NCBI GenBank assembly: GCA_964467915.1
Contig: CAYXSW010000011.1
Span: forward strand, 1-48,332
DNA from: MED-G16 sp964467915
Lineage (GTDB): Bacteria; Bacteroidota; Bacteroidia; Cytophagales; MED-G16
Reading direction: 5' to 3'
Length of the DNA: 48,332 bases
The notes under the pieces were generated by a model. It did not search any database. It was given only the letters and a program-made list of their open reading frames with translations, and was not told where the DNA came from. This document shows, piece after piece, positions 39,158 to 47,864 of the stretch (the stretch's first letter is position 1; each line of letters opens with the position of its first letter). The translations under genes and the position numbers were made by a program.

Positions 39158-39643
39158 ATGAATGACCCTAATTACAGGATAGGACACGGTTATGATGTCC
39201 ACAGACTTGAGAAAGGTAATAAATTTATTATTGGGGGGATAGAGATCAAACACTCCAAGGGTGCTGTCGGTCATTCAGATGCGGACGTTGTGCTTCATGT
39301 CATATGTGACGCACTTCTTGGAGCAATGAGTTTAGGTGATATAGGATCTCACTTCTCTGACACAGATATAAAATTTAAAGGAATAGACAGTAAAATTCTA
39401 CTTGGAAACGTTGTGGAAATTATGAAAGAAAAAAAGTTTGAAGTAGTAAATATTGATGTTACTGTGATGTTAGAAAAACCAAAACTTAGAGATCATATCG
39501 ACACAATGAGAAAAACCATAGCTGGTATTATGGGGTCAGACATCTCTTGTATTTCAGTAAAGGCAACAACAACGGAAGGACTCGGGTTCGTTGGTAGAGA
39601 AGAAGGTGTGGCCGCTCACTGCGTGTGCCTATTAAAAAAATGA
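39158..39643 (+). CDS. ispF: 2-C-methyl-D-erythritol 2,4-cyclodiphosphate synthase
   Basis: Fifth enzyme of the MEP isoprenoid pathway; it cyclises CDP-ME 2-phosphate with release of CMP. 'RIGHGYDVHRL' gives metal ligands Asp13 and His15. 'GHSDADVVLHVICDALLGA' gives His47, with the same spacing as Asp8/His42 of the E. coli enzyme. 'GDIGSHFSDTD' and the C-terminal 'KATTTEGLGFVGREEGVAAH' are intact. The length of 161 aa is normal. The stop overlaps the mnmD start as ATGA (translational coupling). Confidence 0.98.
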   Translation: MNDPNYRIGHGYDVHRLEKGNKFIIGGIEIKHSKGAVGHSDADVVLHVICDALLGAMSLGDIGSHFSDTDIKFKGIDSKILLGNVVEIMKEKKFEVVNIDVTVMLEKPKLRDHIDTMRKTIAGIMGSDISCISVKATTTEGLGFVGREEGVAAHCVCLLKK

Positions 39644-40305
39644 GTCTTGAAATCATAAAAACTTCCGATGGTTCTGATACTATATATAATTCAGAACTTA
39701 ACGAAACTTATCACTCAGTCCATGGCTCAATTAACGAGTCAAATCATGTGTACATTGAGGGAGGATTAAACTATTTTCAGAAGAATGTAAGTAGAGAGAG
39801 ATACAAAATATTTGAAGTTGGGTTTGGGACAGGTTTAAATTTTGTGCTTTCTTATCTTTTCTCGGAAGATAAAAGCATAAGCATCGACTACCACTCTATC
39901 GAACCATTTCCTTTACCTGATAAGGTAATAAAAAATTTAAATTACTTTGAAACCGAAAATAAAATAAGAAAAATCTATCAGAGGTCTCACTCTCAAAAAT
40001 TTAATGTGAAGGTTCCCTATTCAGATTCTTTTACTCTCACAAAAGAAAAAGAAACTCTGGAGGAAATAACAATCAATAATTCTTTTGATATTATTTACTT
40101 TGATGCCTTTGCGCCAAGCAAGCAGCCAAATATATGGAGTTCTAAAAACTTGCTTAAAGTATTTAATTGTATGGTTGAAGATTCTGTTCTAGTAACTTAT
40201 TGTTCTAGCGGAAAATTTAAAAGAGACCTAAAAGCAATTGGTTTTAACGTGGAGATTATCCCTGGTCCTCTGGGAAAGAAGGAGATGGTAAGGGCAACTA
40301 AATAA
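39640..40305 (+). CDS. mnmD: tRNA 5-methylaminomethyl-2-thiouridine methyltransferase (stand-alone MnmD)
   Basis: The start is ATG 39640, overlapping the ispF stop by 4 nt; a GTG at 39625 is in frame but unlikely. The SAM-binding motif 'IFEVGFGTGLNFVLSY' lies at about residues 57-72. 'IIYFDAFAPSKQPNIWS' matches the conserved D-A-F-x-P-x-x-x-P-x-x-W of DUF752/MnmC methyltransferases. 'TYCSSGKFKRDLKAIGF' is also typical. The enzyme makes the final methylation of mnm5(s2)U34 in tRNA. It has only the methyltransferase domain and no FAD oxidoreductase domain, the usual arrangement in Bacteroidota. Confidence 0.92.
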   Translation: MSLEIIKTSDGSDTIYNSELNETYHSVHGSINESNHVYIEGGLNYFQKNVSRERYKIFEVGFGTGLNFVLSYLFSEDKSISIDYHSIEPFPLPDKVIKNLNYFETENKIRKIYQRSHSQKFNVKVPYSDSFTLTKEKETLEEITINNSFDIIYFDAFAPSKQPNIWSSKNLLKVFNCMVEDSVLVTYCSSGKFKRDLKAIGFNVEIIPGPLGKKEMVRATK

Positions 40306-40307
40306 GT

Positions 40308-41108
40308 TTACCATTCCCTATTATACAATTCTATTTTCGCTATCTCATCTTCATCAAGTGTATTCCCCAGGCCATGAACNNNNNNNNNNNNNNNNNNNNN
40401 NNNNNNNNNNNNNNNNNNNNNNNNNNNNNNNNNNNNNNNNNNNNNNNNNNNNNNNNNNNNNNNNNNNNNNNNNNNNNNNTCAAACTTTGTTACTGCCCTC
40501 CTTATAGGAGGTATGAACGGAATGCCATCTATGACCGCTCCCTCTGAAGAGGCTCCAGCATCAATACAAGTTATTATGTCTCCCAATCCAACTTGTTTCT
40601 GACCATTCTTAAAACTTTTTATCCAGTAAGCGTCCCCTGGGCCATCTTCTTCTCTTGACCAAAATTCAGCATAGTAAGAACCTTCCGGAACTTGACCTCT
40701 CACAAAGTTTACACTGTCAATTTTTGATGTTCTGTTGAGTCTTGACTCTGAGAGAATTTGCTTATCCTGGTAATTAATTTCCATAGAATAACTAGTTCCC
40801 ACAACACCTATATTTCTCTGAGAGCTGTCTGGAGTCCACACGTATTCACCAACACCCCTCTCAGAAAACTCAAAGATATTTCCGAGATCATCCCAAACTT
40901 TTACAGATGCTCCACCCGCTGGCTCAGGTGAAGAACTTGAGAGGTAATCCTGTGTATACGATAGATTAATTACTTGTTCTTTCTCTAAATTATTTATCCA
41001 TGCATCTACCACAAGAATAGGCTCATTTGTAGGAAGATCAGGAGTGATTATATCTTCACATGAGATTAATAAAATAATAGATACAGATAAAATAATTTTT
41101 CTTATCAT
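40308..41108 (-). CDS. DUF4249 family lipoprotein (sequence gap inside)
   Basis: A lipoprotein signal (MIRKIILSVSIILLISC, lipobox L-I-S-C) is followed by the DUF4249 pattern: 'LPTNEPILVVDAWINN', 'VINLSYTQDYLS', 'GASVKVWDDLGNIFEFSE', 'YSMEINYQDKQILSESR'. A 100-N gap removes part of the C-terminal half, so true length is unknown; as written it is 266 codons, short for the family. DUF4249 proteins are encoded next to TonB receptors and are thought to be their surface-exposed partners. The start overlaps the receptor's stop by 4 nt (ATGA), so the pair is translationally coupled. Confidence 0.85.
   Translation of the reverse strand: MIRKIILSVSIILLISCEDIITPDLPTNEPILVVDAWINNLEKEQVINLSYTQDYLSSSSPEPAGGASVKVWDDLGNIFEFSERGVGEYVWTPDSSQRNIGVVGTSYSMEINYQDKQILSESRLNRTSKIDSVNFVRGQVPEGSYYAEFWSREEDGPGDAYWIKSFKNGQKQVGLGDIITCIDAGASSEGAVIDGIPFIPPIRRAVTKFXXXXXXXXXXXXXXXXXXXXXXXXXXXXXXXXXXVHGLGNTLDEDEIAKIELYNREW
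40380..40479. other. Assembly gap (100 N) inside the DUF4249 gene
   Basis: Exactly 100 N, between 'RRAVTKF' and 'VHGLGNTLDEDEIAKIELYN'. The true size is unknown. The frame stays open across it as written, which may be chance. Confidence 0.95.
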
Positions 41109-43489
41109 AACTTGAAATTATATGTTATTGATGGAACAAAAGATCCTATAATAGATAATCTAGTGACCTCACCAGGCACAAAAGAATCTGTCACATTTCT
41201 CTTTCCCTGTGAGAAATAAATAGAGAAAGGATTTCTTCTATTATACGCGTTATAAACACCAATTATTAGAGAACTGTCGTTTCTTCTCTCTTCCCCATTC
41301 TTTTTAAATTTCTTTCCATTAATTGTCACGGATAAGTCCAGACGATGGTATTCAGGTATTCTGAACTGATGTCTTGAGTTAGATGAGTTATACGGAATTG
41401 CAAAACCTTGAATAACAAACTTAGAGGAAGGAAATGTTACTGGGGTGCCAGTGAGATAAACAAAGTTACCTGATAACTGGACTCTTTCATTAATTTTATA
41501 AGTGGATGTTATCTTGAAGTTATGAGTCTGGTCATATCTAGTGGGATACCAATTAAATTCGTTTATGCCCCTTATCTTAAGTTCTGACCTACCTGCAGTG
41601 TAGCTAACCCAGCCGTTAAACTTTCCCCTGTTCTTTTTTAATAATAACTCTATCCCATATGCCCTACCTATCCCTGAAAGCAGGTCTCCTTCTATATACT
41701 TATTAATCAAAAGATCTGCTCCGTCTATATAATCAATTTGATTTTTCAGATCTTTATAATATAATTCAACAGAGGCCTCAAATTTGTTATTGTTAAAATT
41801 TTTGAAGTATCCTAGCACATAAGAGTCAGCAAGTTCAGGCCTTATATTATTCGTGCTTGGTGTCCACACATCAAGTGAACTAGATGCAGCTGTATTAGAA
41901 AGTAAATGTATATACTGTGCCATTCTATTATAACTTGATTTAATAGATGAAGAATTTCCAAGCCTTATATTAAGAGATATTCTCGGCTCTATATTAGAAT
42001 AAGATTTAATATTTTCATTTCCTTCAACAGATTCCTCAGAGACAAGTGGTTTTCTTCCTCCACTTAATGTAGATACTCCAAATTCATACACACTACCTGG
42101 GCCGTAGTAAGAGTAGACGGAGTACCTTAGGCCATATGCTAATGTTAAACTTGATATCTTCTGTTCGTTACCCACATAAAAGGCCCCCTCAAAAGCATAC
42201 TTCATTGGGAGTGTGATGTCTGTCTTCTCACCATCACTTACACCAATTGCGTTTGCTGGTTCAAATCTATATTTTATTAATTCAGCTCCTATTGAAAGTT
42301 CATTATTAGCGTCAACAAAATATGTAAACTCAGGTTTAAAATTAAAAGTTTCCACATTTGAGTCCCACTCAAACTTATTTCTGTCGTCACTCCCAAAAGC
42401 TAACTGATAATCATAATTACTATATATGGCAGTAAAGTTTGAGAATAATCTGTCGTTAAACAGATGATTCCATCTTATAGTCCCTGTTTTATTGCCCCAG
42501 TTAAACCCTTGTCTTGCATCAAACTTAAACACATCTCTACCCACATAACTTGAAACATATAACGTGTTATTTTCATTTAATTCAAAATTTGTTTTGGCAG
42601 TTAGATCATAGAAATTGAGCGCTGCTCCATCTTCAAAAAAATTGGAATTTTTAAGGAAAGGTCTTGCTAAGATATCTGCGTATGACCTCCTAAGTGCTAA
42701 TATAAAAGATGATTTATCTTTAACTATTGGTGACTCAAGAGTTAACCTACTAAAAATTGTTCCAATTCCTCCAGATAGGACTGTATTCTTCTTATTTCCG
42801 TCTTTCATCCTAATATCTAAAATAGAAGACACCCTGCCACCATACCTTGATGGGACTCCCCCCTTATATAATTTCAAGTCTTTCACTGCGTCTGGGTTAA
42901 ACACCGAGAGAAAACCTAGAAGATGTGATGAGTTATACACTGGAGCTTCATCTAAAAGAACTAAGTTCTGACCAACAGATCCTCCCCTCACATTAAAACC
43001 TGAGGCACCTTCACCTACAGAACTTACTCCTGGAAGAAGCTGAATTGCCTTAATAATATCATTTTCACCTAAGAAAGTTGGAATCTCGGTAACTTTTGAC
43101 ATGTCTAGTTTAGAAGTACTCATTTCAATACTAGAGATATTATAGTCTTCAGCTAAATCGCTTACGATAACTCCCTCCAACTCTATGTCCAAGCTTGAAA
43201 GTTCAATATCTACTTTTGTGTTATCAGATAATTCTATCTTTCTCGAAATGGTTTTATATCCGATATATCTGAAATCAACATTATAAGCACCTTCGCCTAA
43301 TGTTATAGAATAAAATCCATAAGGATTAGTTATTGTACCCGAACTAATTTCATTAATATAAACTGTAGCCCCTATAAGACTCTCACCTGATTCAGCGTCT
43401 CTGACATATCCATTTAAAGTAAATTTATCCTGAGAAAATAATTGAGTTGATAAAAAGAAAAAGAAAGATAATAATCGTAAAGTATTCAT
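41105..43489 (-). CDS. TonB-dependent outer-membrane receptor with carboxypeptidase-regulatory-like N-domain
   Basis: ATG 43489 is preferred over GTG 43495. The signal peptide ends at 'STQLFSQ'. A CarboxypepD_reg-like domain follows at ~23-105 ('LNGYVRDAESGESLIGATVY', 'GFYSITLGEGAYNVDFRYIG'). The plug comes next ('GENDIIKAIQLLPGVSSVGE', 'GFNVRGGSVGQNLVLLDEAP', 'YKGGVPSRYGGRVSSILDI'), then a 22-strand-type barrel ending in the aromatic-containing strand 'SFVPSITYNFKL'. It imports a substrate across the outer membrane using TonB/ExbBD energy. The substrate is unknown; it does not have the full length of SusC-type glycan receptors (~1000 aa). It forms a unit with the DUF4249 lipoprotein. Confidence 0.93.
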   Translation of the reverse strand: MNTLRLLSFFFFLSTQLFSQDKFTLNGYVRDAESGESLIGATVYINEISSGTITNPYGFYSITLGEGAYNVDFRYIGYKTISRKIELSDNTKVDIELSSLDIELEGVIVSDLAEDYNISSIEMSTSKLDMSKVTEIPTFLGENDIIKAIQLLPGVSSVGEGASGFNVRGGSVGQNLVLLDEAPVYNSSHLLGFLSVFNPDAVKDLKLYKGGVPSRYGGRVSSILDIRMKDGNKKNTVLSGGIGTIFSRLTLESPIVKDKSSFILALRRSYADILARPFLKNSNFFEDGAALNFYDLTAKTNFELNENNTLYVSSYVGRDVFKFDARQGFNWGNKTGTIRWNHLFNDRLFSNFTAIYSNYDYQLAFGSDDRNKFEWDSNVETFNFKPEFTYFVDANNELSIGAELIKYRFEPANAIGVSDGEKTDITLPMKYAFEGAFYVGNEQKISSLTLAYGLRYSVYSYYGPGSVYEFGVSTLSGGRKPLVSEESVEGNENIKSYSNIEPRISLNIRLGNSSSIKSSYNRMAQYIHLLSNTAASSSLDVWTPSTNNIRPELADSYVLGYFKNFNNNKFEASVELYYKDLKNQIDYIDGADLLINKYIEGDLLSGIGRAYGIELLLKKNRGKFNGWVSYTAGRSELKIRGINEFNWYPTRYDQTHNFKITSTYKINERVQLSGNFVYLTGTPVTFPSSKFVIQGFAIPYNSSNSRHQFRIPEYHRLDLSVTINGKKFKKNGEERRNDSSLIIGVYNAYNRRNPFSIYFSQGKRNVTDSFVPGEVTRLSIIGSFVPSITYNFKL

Positions 43490-43517
43490 CACCACGATTA
43501 TAATACGATAATTTATA

Positions 43518-44483
43518 TTAGGAGTTGTTTTTTTTTATTTCTTCAATAATAATTTTTGAATGATCTCTAGAGTTCTCAATAAACCACTTATTGGTTTTTA
43601 ATCCTCCACATATTACTCCGGCAAGATAAACGCCGTCAACATTCGTCTCCATAGTATCAGGATTATGGAATGGTGTTGTATATTCATCTTCTCCTATTTC
43701 AATTCCAATTCTTTTCAGAAAAGAGAAGTCTGGCTGATATCCTGTCATTGCGAGAACAAAATCATTTTCAATCACCAACTCTCCTTCTGGTGTTGATATA
43801 ATTAAGCTTTTGTCCTCTATTTTTTTAATATTGGAATTAAAATATGACTTAATAGAGCCCTCATTTATTCTATTCTGTACATCAGGCTTAACCCAGTACT
43901 TTACAGTCTCACTTAAACTTGGTTCTCTTACTATCATTGTAACTTCTTTAGCTCCCTTCCTATATGTCTCAAGAGCAACATCAACTGCCGAGTTTGCAGC
44001 ACCTACCACAGCAACCTTCATCCCAAAATATGGATGAGGTTCGTCATAATAATGTTTTACTTTATTCAAAGTCTCTCCTGGAACATTCAATTTATAGGGA
44101 AGGTCATAGAAGCCTGTAGCTATGATTACATTTTTAGAGACATATCTTCCTTTTGATGTAATAATCTCAAAGTTTTCTGTTTTTTTAATCTCACTTACTT
44201 CCTCATATAAATTCACTTTTAACTCCCATGAACTGACAACTCTTCTGTAGTATTCTAGTGCCTCAGACTTAGTCGGCTTTGAGTTATGAGATATGAATGG
44301 AACACCTCCAATCTCGAGCTTATCAGATGTCGAAAAAAAGGTCATGTTTTTCGGATAGTTATATAAGGAATTCACAAGACAACCCCTATCAATTATGACA
44401 TAGTTAAGATTATTTTTTTTTGCCTCTATAGCACAACAAATCCCAATCGGCCCTGCACCTATAATACAAACATCAAAATCCAT
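43518..44483 (-). CDS. ypdA: YpdA-type bacillithiol disulfide reductase (FAD/NADPH oxidoreductase)
   Basis: The FAD-binding motif 'IIGAGPIGICCAIEAKKNN' (G-x-G-x-x-G at residues 9-14) and a second nucleotide-binding motif 'VAVVGAANSAVDVALETYRKG' (around residue 170) define a thioredoxin-reductase-like flavoprotein. As in YpdA, no CxxC redox pair is visible in the NADPH domain. YpdA reduces oxidised bacillithiol in Firmicutes. Its placement 1 nt after bshC supports that role here. The length of 321 aa is normal. Confidence 0.9.
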   Translation of the reverse strand: MDFDVCIIGAGPIGICCAIEAKKNNLNYVIIDRGCLVNSLYNYPKNMTFFSTSDKLEIGGVPFISHNSKPTKSEALEYYRRVVSSWELKVNLYEEVSEIKKTENFEIITSKGRYVSKNVIIATGFYDLPYKLNVPGETLNKVKHYYDEPHPYFGMKVAVVGAANSAVDVALETYRKGAKEVTMIVREPSLSETVKYWVKPDVQNRINEGSIKSYFNSNIKKIEDKSLIISTPEGELVIENDFVLAMTGYQPDFSFLKRIGIEIGEDEYTTPFHNPDTMETNVDGVYLAGVICGGLKTNKWFIENSRDHSKIIIEEIKKNNS

Positions 44484-44484
44484 A

Positions 44485-45999
44485 CTACACCTTTAAAATT
44501 TTGAAATTCAAATCTAGTGGGTCTAAATTTTTATATAATTCATCTACCAATGAAGAATTATAAAAAGTGATCATGCTTTCTTTTCTCTCTTGTATTGAGT
44601 TATCCGGATTTAGATTATCATATAAAAGTTTAATGTGAGAAATAGAATCAGCGTTATTTTTTTTAATTCTGTTGACGTATCTCCTCTCTATCTGGCTCAA
44701 TGTTTTTTCTATTTTTTTCCCGGTTGCTAAAACATGTGGCTTCATCGTGGAGTCAACATTACCAAATTTTAAAGATAAATTTGAGATAGCATCTTTTATA
44801 TTTTTAATTTCATTACTAAAATTTTTAGTGTCGTCATCATAGGCCCCAATTGATTTAGATTCCATAACATGCCTACTCTTAAACAACTCATGATTAGAAA
44901 AATTATATCTGCCTATTACCTTCTGGGATTTCTTAGAAATAATGAGACAGAAATCTCTTGGGACAAGTACAGGATAATTAATGTTATAATGTTCAAAGAA
45001 TTTTTTAAAACTCAGCCAGTATACTATCTCTGCGGGGCCTCCGATATACGATATATTAGGTAATATGGATTGCTGGAAAAGACAACGAGTAATAACATTT
45101 GGACTAAAATTTTCTGGAGATGAGTGTATTAATTTTTTCATTTCATGTTCGTCAAAAGACTTTGATGTCGAGAGAATTTTATAGTCCTTATCTCTCTCAA
45201 TTCTATCTCTAAATTTTGAGTCTTGAAAGAAGAAATTAATTTTTCTTACTAACACACTGGATTTAGTTTCAGAAGACTTTTCAATATTAAATATTGAATT
45301 ATTAATAATGTCATCTTCAATTACATCAATAAAAGATTTCTTAAAATTTCGAGAGTTAGGATCAAGCACTACAAGGCCCCTCTCACCAAAAAGAAAATTC
45401 ATATATTTTCTTACAGCCTCTGACAAAGATTTACTAGAATTATAAGCTTCTAAAAAAAAACTAGGAACGGAAGGTTCTTTCTCCAAAATCTTAGCAAAAG
45501 ATTTAGGATTAATATTGCCTACAGGTCCAGAAGTATTAATATCCCAATTATAGCTTTTTCCCAAAGTGTAAAAAGATTTGATCTCATCAAAATCATGATC
45601 TTCAGACGCCATCCAGTATATTGGCACAAAATTATAATTTGGATATTTTTTAGAGAGACTGTCAGCTAACTTGATAGTGGATATTATTTTGTAAATAACA
45701 TAAAGAGGACCTGTACATACATTTAACTGGTGTCCAGTGGTTACAGTGTAAGAGTTATCTGATAAAAGTAGTTCTATATTTTTAGTAAGCCTATCACTTA
45801 TTTCTATTGGTCCATATTGAGAGGTTATTTCAGAATGAAGTGTTTTTCTTTTATCTGTGCTGAAATTAATTTTTTCAATTCCACGTATAATGTTTTTTTC
45901 ATTAGGAAAATGATCTTCTTTTTTATTTCCTTCAATAAAATCCAGAAATTTTTTAGAAAAATTTCCCGTATCCTGAAAACATATAGTCTCTTTCTTCAT
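44485..45999 (-). CDS. bshC: Bacillithiol biosynthesis cysteine-adding enzyme
   Basis: Last step of bacillithiol synthesis: joins cysteine to glucosaminyl-malate. The motifs 'TVTTGHQLNVCTGPLYVIYK' (about 85-104) and 'FVPIYWMASEDHDFDEIKSF' (about 124-143) are highly characteristic. The C-terminal coiled coil with repeated K/R-x-x-x-L heptads (about 400-470) also fits. The length of 504 aa is close to that of other family members (~530). The start overlaps the rimO stop by 4 nt (ATGA). bshA and bshB are not in the window. Confidence 0.93.
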   Translation of the reverse strand: MKKETICFQDTGNFSKKFLDFIEGNKKEDHFPNEKNIIRGIEKINFSTDKRKTLHSEITSQYGPIEISDRLTKNIELLLSDNSYTVTTGHQLNVCTGPLYVIYKIISTIKLADSLSKKYPNYNFVPIYWMASEDHDFDEIKSFYTLGKSYNWDINTSGPVGNINPKSFAKILEKEPSVPSFFLEAYNSSKSLSEAVRKYMNFLFGERGLVVLDPNSRNFKKSFIDVIEDDIINNSIFNIEKSSETKSSVLVRKINFFFQDSKFRDRIERDKDYKILSTSKSFDEHEMKKLIHSSPENFSPNVITRCLFQQSILPNISYIGGPAEIVYWLSFKKFFEHYNINYPVLVPRDFCLIISKKSQKVIGRYNFSNHELFKSRHVMESKSIGAYDDDTKNFSNEIKNIKDAISNLSLKFGNVDSTMKPHVLATGKKIEKTLSQIERRYVNRIKKNNADSISHIKLLYDNLNPDNSIQERKESMITFYNSSLVDELYKNLDPLDLNFKILKV

Positions 46000-47303
46000 T
46001 TTATAACTTCTCCAATTAAATCGTAGTCACTTGCTGAGGTTATCTGAACATCATAAAACTCTCCAACTCTCAGATGAAAATCTTCTGCAGGGATTATTAC
46101 TTCATTATCAACCTCAGGTGAATCAAACTCAGTCCTACCAAAATAATTATTTTTATCACCTCTATCAATTAATACTTTAAATGTTTTCCCTATTTTCTTA
46201 TTATTCAATTCATGAGAAATATCCTGTTGTAGTGACATTATCTGGTTATATCTCTTTCTTTTAAGTGTTTCAGGGACATCATCTTCATATGAGTGAGAAT
46301 GAGTTCCTTCTTCATGCGAATAGGTAAATACTCCTAATCTATCAAACCTATTTCTCTCAACAAACTCATACATTTCTTGAAAGTGTCTTTCTTCCTCTCC
46401 CGGATGTCCAGCAATCAGTGTAGTCCTAATTGAAATTTCAGGGTTGATATCTCTAATATCTTTAATTAGAGCGTCTGTCTTCTCTCTAGTAATTCCCCTT
46501 CTCATAAGTTTTAATATTTCTGTTGACCCGTGCTGAAGGGGTATGTCCAAGTAGTTACATATATTTTCTCTTTCTCTCATGACATTGATTATTTCGAGTG
46601 GGAATCCTGAAGGGTACGCGTAGTGCACTCTAATCCAATCTAGACCTTCTATATCAGAAAGTCTCTTTAATAACTCCGGAAGTTTTCTTTTTCCATATAT
46701 ATCTAAACCATAATATGTAGAGTCCTGAGCGATTACCATAATTTCTCTTACTCCATTTTTAACAAGGTTTTTTGTTTCTAAAACCAAATCCTCTATTGTC
46801 TTAGACCTGTGTTTTCCTCTCATAATAGGAATAGCACAGAATGAACAGGGCCTGTCACAACCCTCAGAAATTTTAAGGTATGCATAGTGAGAATCCGTAG
46901 TAATTACCCTATCTCCTAATAGTTCATTTCTATATTTTGCTTGAAAATTCTTAAGGAGTTCAGGTAAGTCTCTTGTTCCATAGAAGCCATCTACCTCTGG
47001 AATATCTTTCTCTAAGTTTTCTTTATACCTCTGAGATAGACAACCTGTCACAAAAAGTTTTTTAATGCTTCCTGTCTCTTTCTTTTTTGCGTATGATAGA
47101 ATAGTGTCGATTGACTCTTGTTTTGCGTTATCAATAAAACCACAAGTATTGACTATTACTATGTCTGGGTTTATGTCATCTCTATGATGATAAGCATTCT
47201 TGTCATTTCCCTTTAGCTGCGTGAGCAGCACCTCAGAGTCGACAATATTTTTTGCACAACCTAATGTTACAATATTAATTTTTTCTTTAGACTTAGTTTG
47301 CAT
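45996..47303 (-). CDS. rimO: Ribosomal protein S12 (Asp) methylthiotransferase
   Basis: A radical-SAM methylthiotransferase acting on S12. The N-terminal UPF0004 cluster cysteines are Cys16 ('TLGCAKN'), Cys54 ('NTCGF') and Cys88 ('TGCLSQR'). The radical-SAM cluster Cys149, Cys153 and Cys156 are in 'CDRPCSFC'. A C-terminal TRAM domain covers about residues 370-433. 'DIPLQHGS' and 'YTYSHEEGT' (here 'FTYSHEEGT') distinguish RimO from MiaB. It is the first gene of a rimO-bshC-ypdA run with 4-nt and 1-nt junctions. Confidence 0.96.
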   Translation of the reverse strand: MQTKSKEKINIVTLGCAKNIVDSEVLLTQLKGNDKNAYHHRDDINPDIVIVNTCGFIDNAKQESIDTILSYAKKKETGSIKKLFVTGCLSQRYKENLEKDIPEVDGFYGTRDLPELLKNFQAKYRNELLGDRVITTDSHYAYLKISEGCDRPCSFCAIPIMRGKHRSKTIEDLVLETKNLVKNGVREIMVIAQDSTYYGLDIYGKRKLPELLKRLSDIEGLDWIRVHYAYPSGFPLEIINVMRERENICNYLDIPLQHGSTEILKLMRRGITREKTDALIKDIRDINPEISIRTTLIAGHPGEEERHFQEMYEFVERNRFDRLGVFTYSHEEGTHSHSYEDDVPETLKRKRYNQIMSLQQDISHELNNKKIGKTFKVLIDRGDKNNYFGRTEFDSPEVDNEVIIPAEDFHLRVGEFYDVQITSASDYDLIGEVIK

Positions 47304-47342
47304 TTGTTTAGATAAAATAAAATTAACGAATTATCGGTAGTA

Positions 47343-47368
47343 ATAGTTAAGGTAAATTGTTTAACTAT
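47343..47368 (-). terminator. Inverted repeat just after the small T9SS gene
   Basis: ATAGTTAA...TTAACTAT is a perfect 8-bp, AT-only stem with a 10-nt loop, starting 1 nt past the stop codon. There is no U-tract, so terminator function is weakly supported. No other signal is visible in the 65-bp spacer before rimO. Confidence 0.25.
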
Positions 47369-47845
47369 CTATCTCTGACTTTTTACGATATTAAAAATTT
47401 TTCTCTTTCCGGTCTTATCTTCGATAACTTCAATAATGTAAGATCCGTTGTTATATTTTTTCATTTCTAGGGTAAGGTCAGAGAAAGGTAAGGTCTTTTG
47501 TTCAAGTACTCTGCCGAGCTTATCTACTATTCTTATGTGGTAAGTTCCCACTGGATCACCCCCCTCAAACATTACCCTATCATAAGTAGGGTTAGGAAAT
47601 GCCCTTATTTCAAGTAATAAGTTTTTTTCGATAGATGTAGGGATAACGTCTACTATTAGAGGTTGGTGGAAACCTTGAGTTAAATCTGTCTCGTCAGCTC
47701 CAAGAGTGGAGATGACACCCTCACCAATAGTCCAACTCAAGATAACTCCATCAGCTTCAGATGTGTTCCCTGCAGAAGAAATCACCTGCTGCGAATTAGC
47801 AGAAAATACTGATAACATAACTAAACTAAGAATAATGAACCTCAT
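47369..47845 (-). CDS. Small secreted protein with T9SS type A sorting domain
   Basis: A signal peptide (MRFIILSLVMLSVFSANSQQ) is followed by a short conserved segment ('AGNTSEADGVILSWTIGEG', 'LTQGFHQP'). A sorting domain completes it ('IRAFPNPTYDRVMFEGG', 'NNGSYIIEVIEDKTGKRKI'). It is therefore almost all targeting signal, with only about 50 residues of cargo. Proteins of this type are often found directly after S74 fibre genes in Bacteroidota, as here (19-nt gap). A role as the fibre's partner or anchor is an inference. Confidence 0.88.
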   Translation of the reverse strand: MRFIILSLVMLSVFSANSQQVISSAGNTSEADGVILSWTIGEGVISTLGADETDLTQGFHQPLIVDVIPTSIEKNLLLEIRAFPNPTYDRVMFEGGDPVGTYHIRIVDKLGRVLEQKTLPFSDLTLEMKKYNNGSYIIEVIEDKTGKRKIFNIVKSQR

Positions 47846-47864
47846 AACTTAAATTTACAAATAT

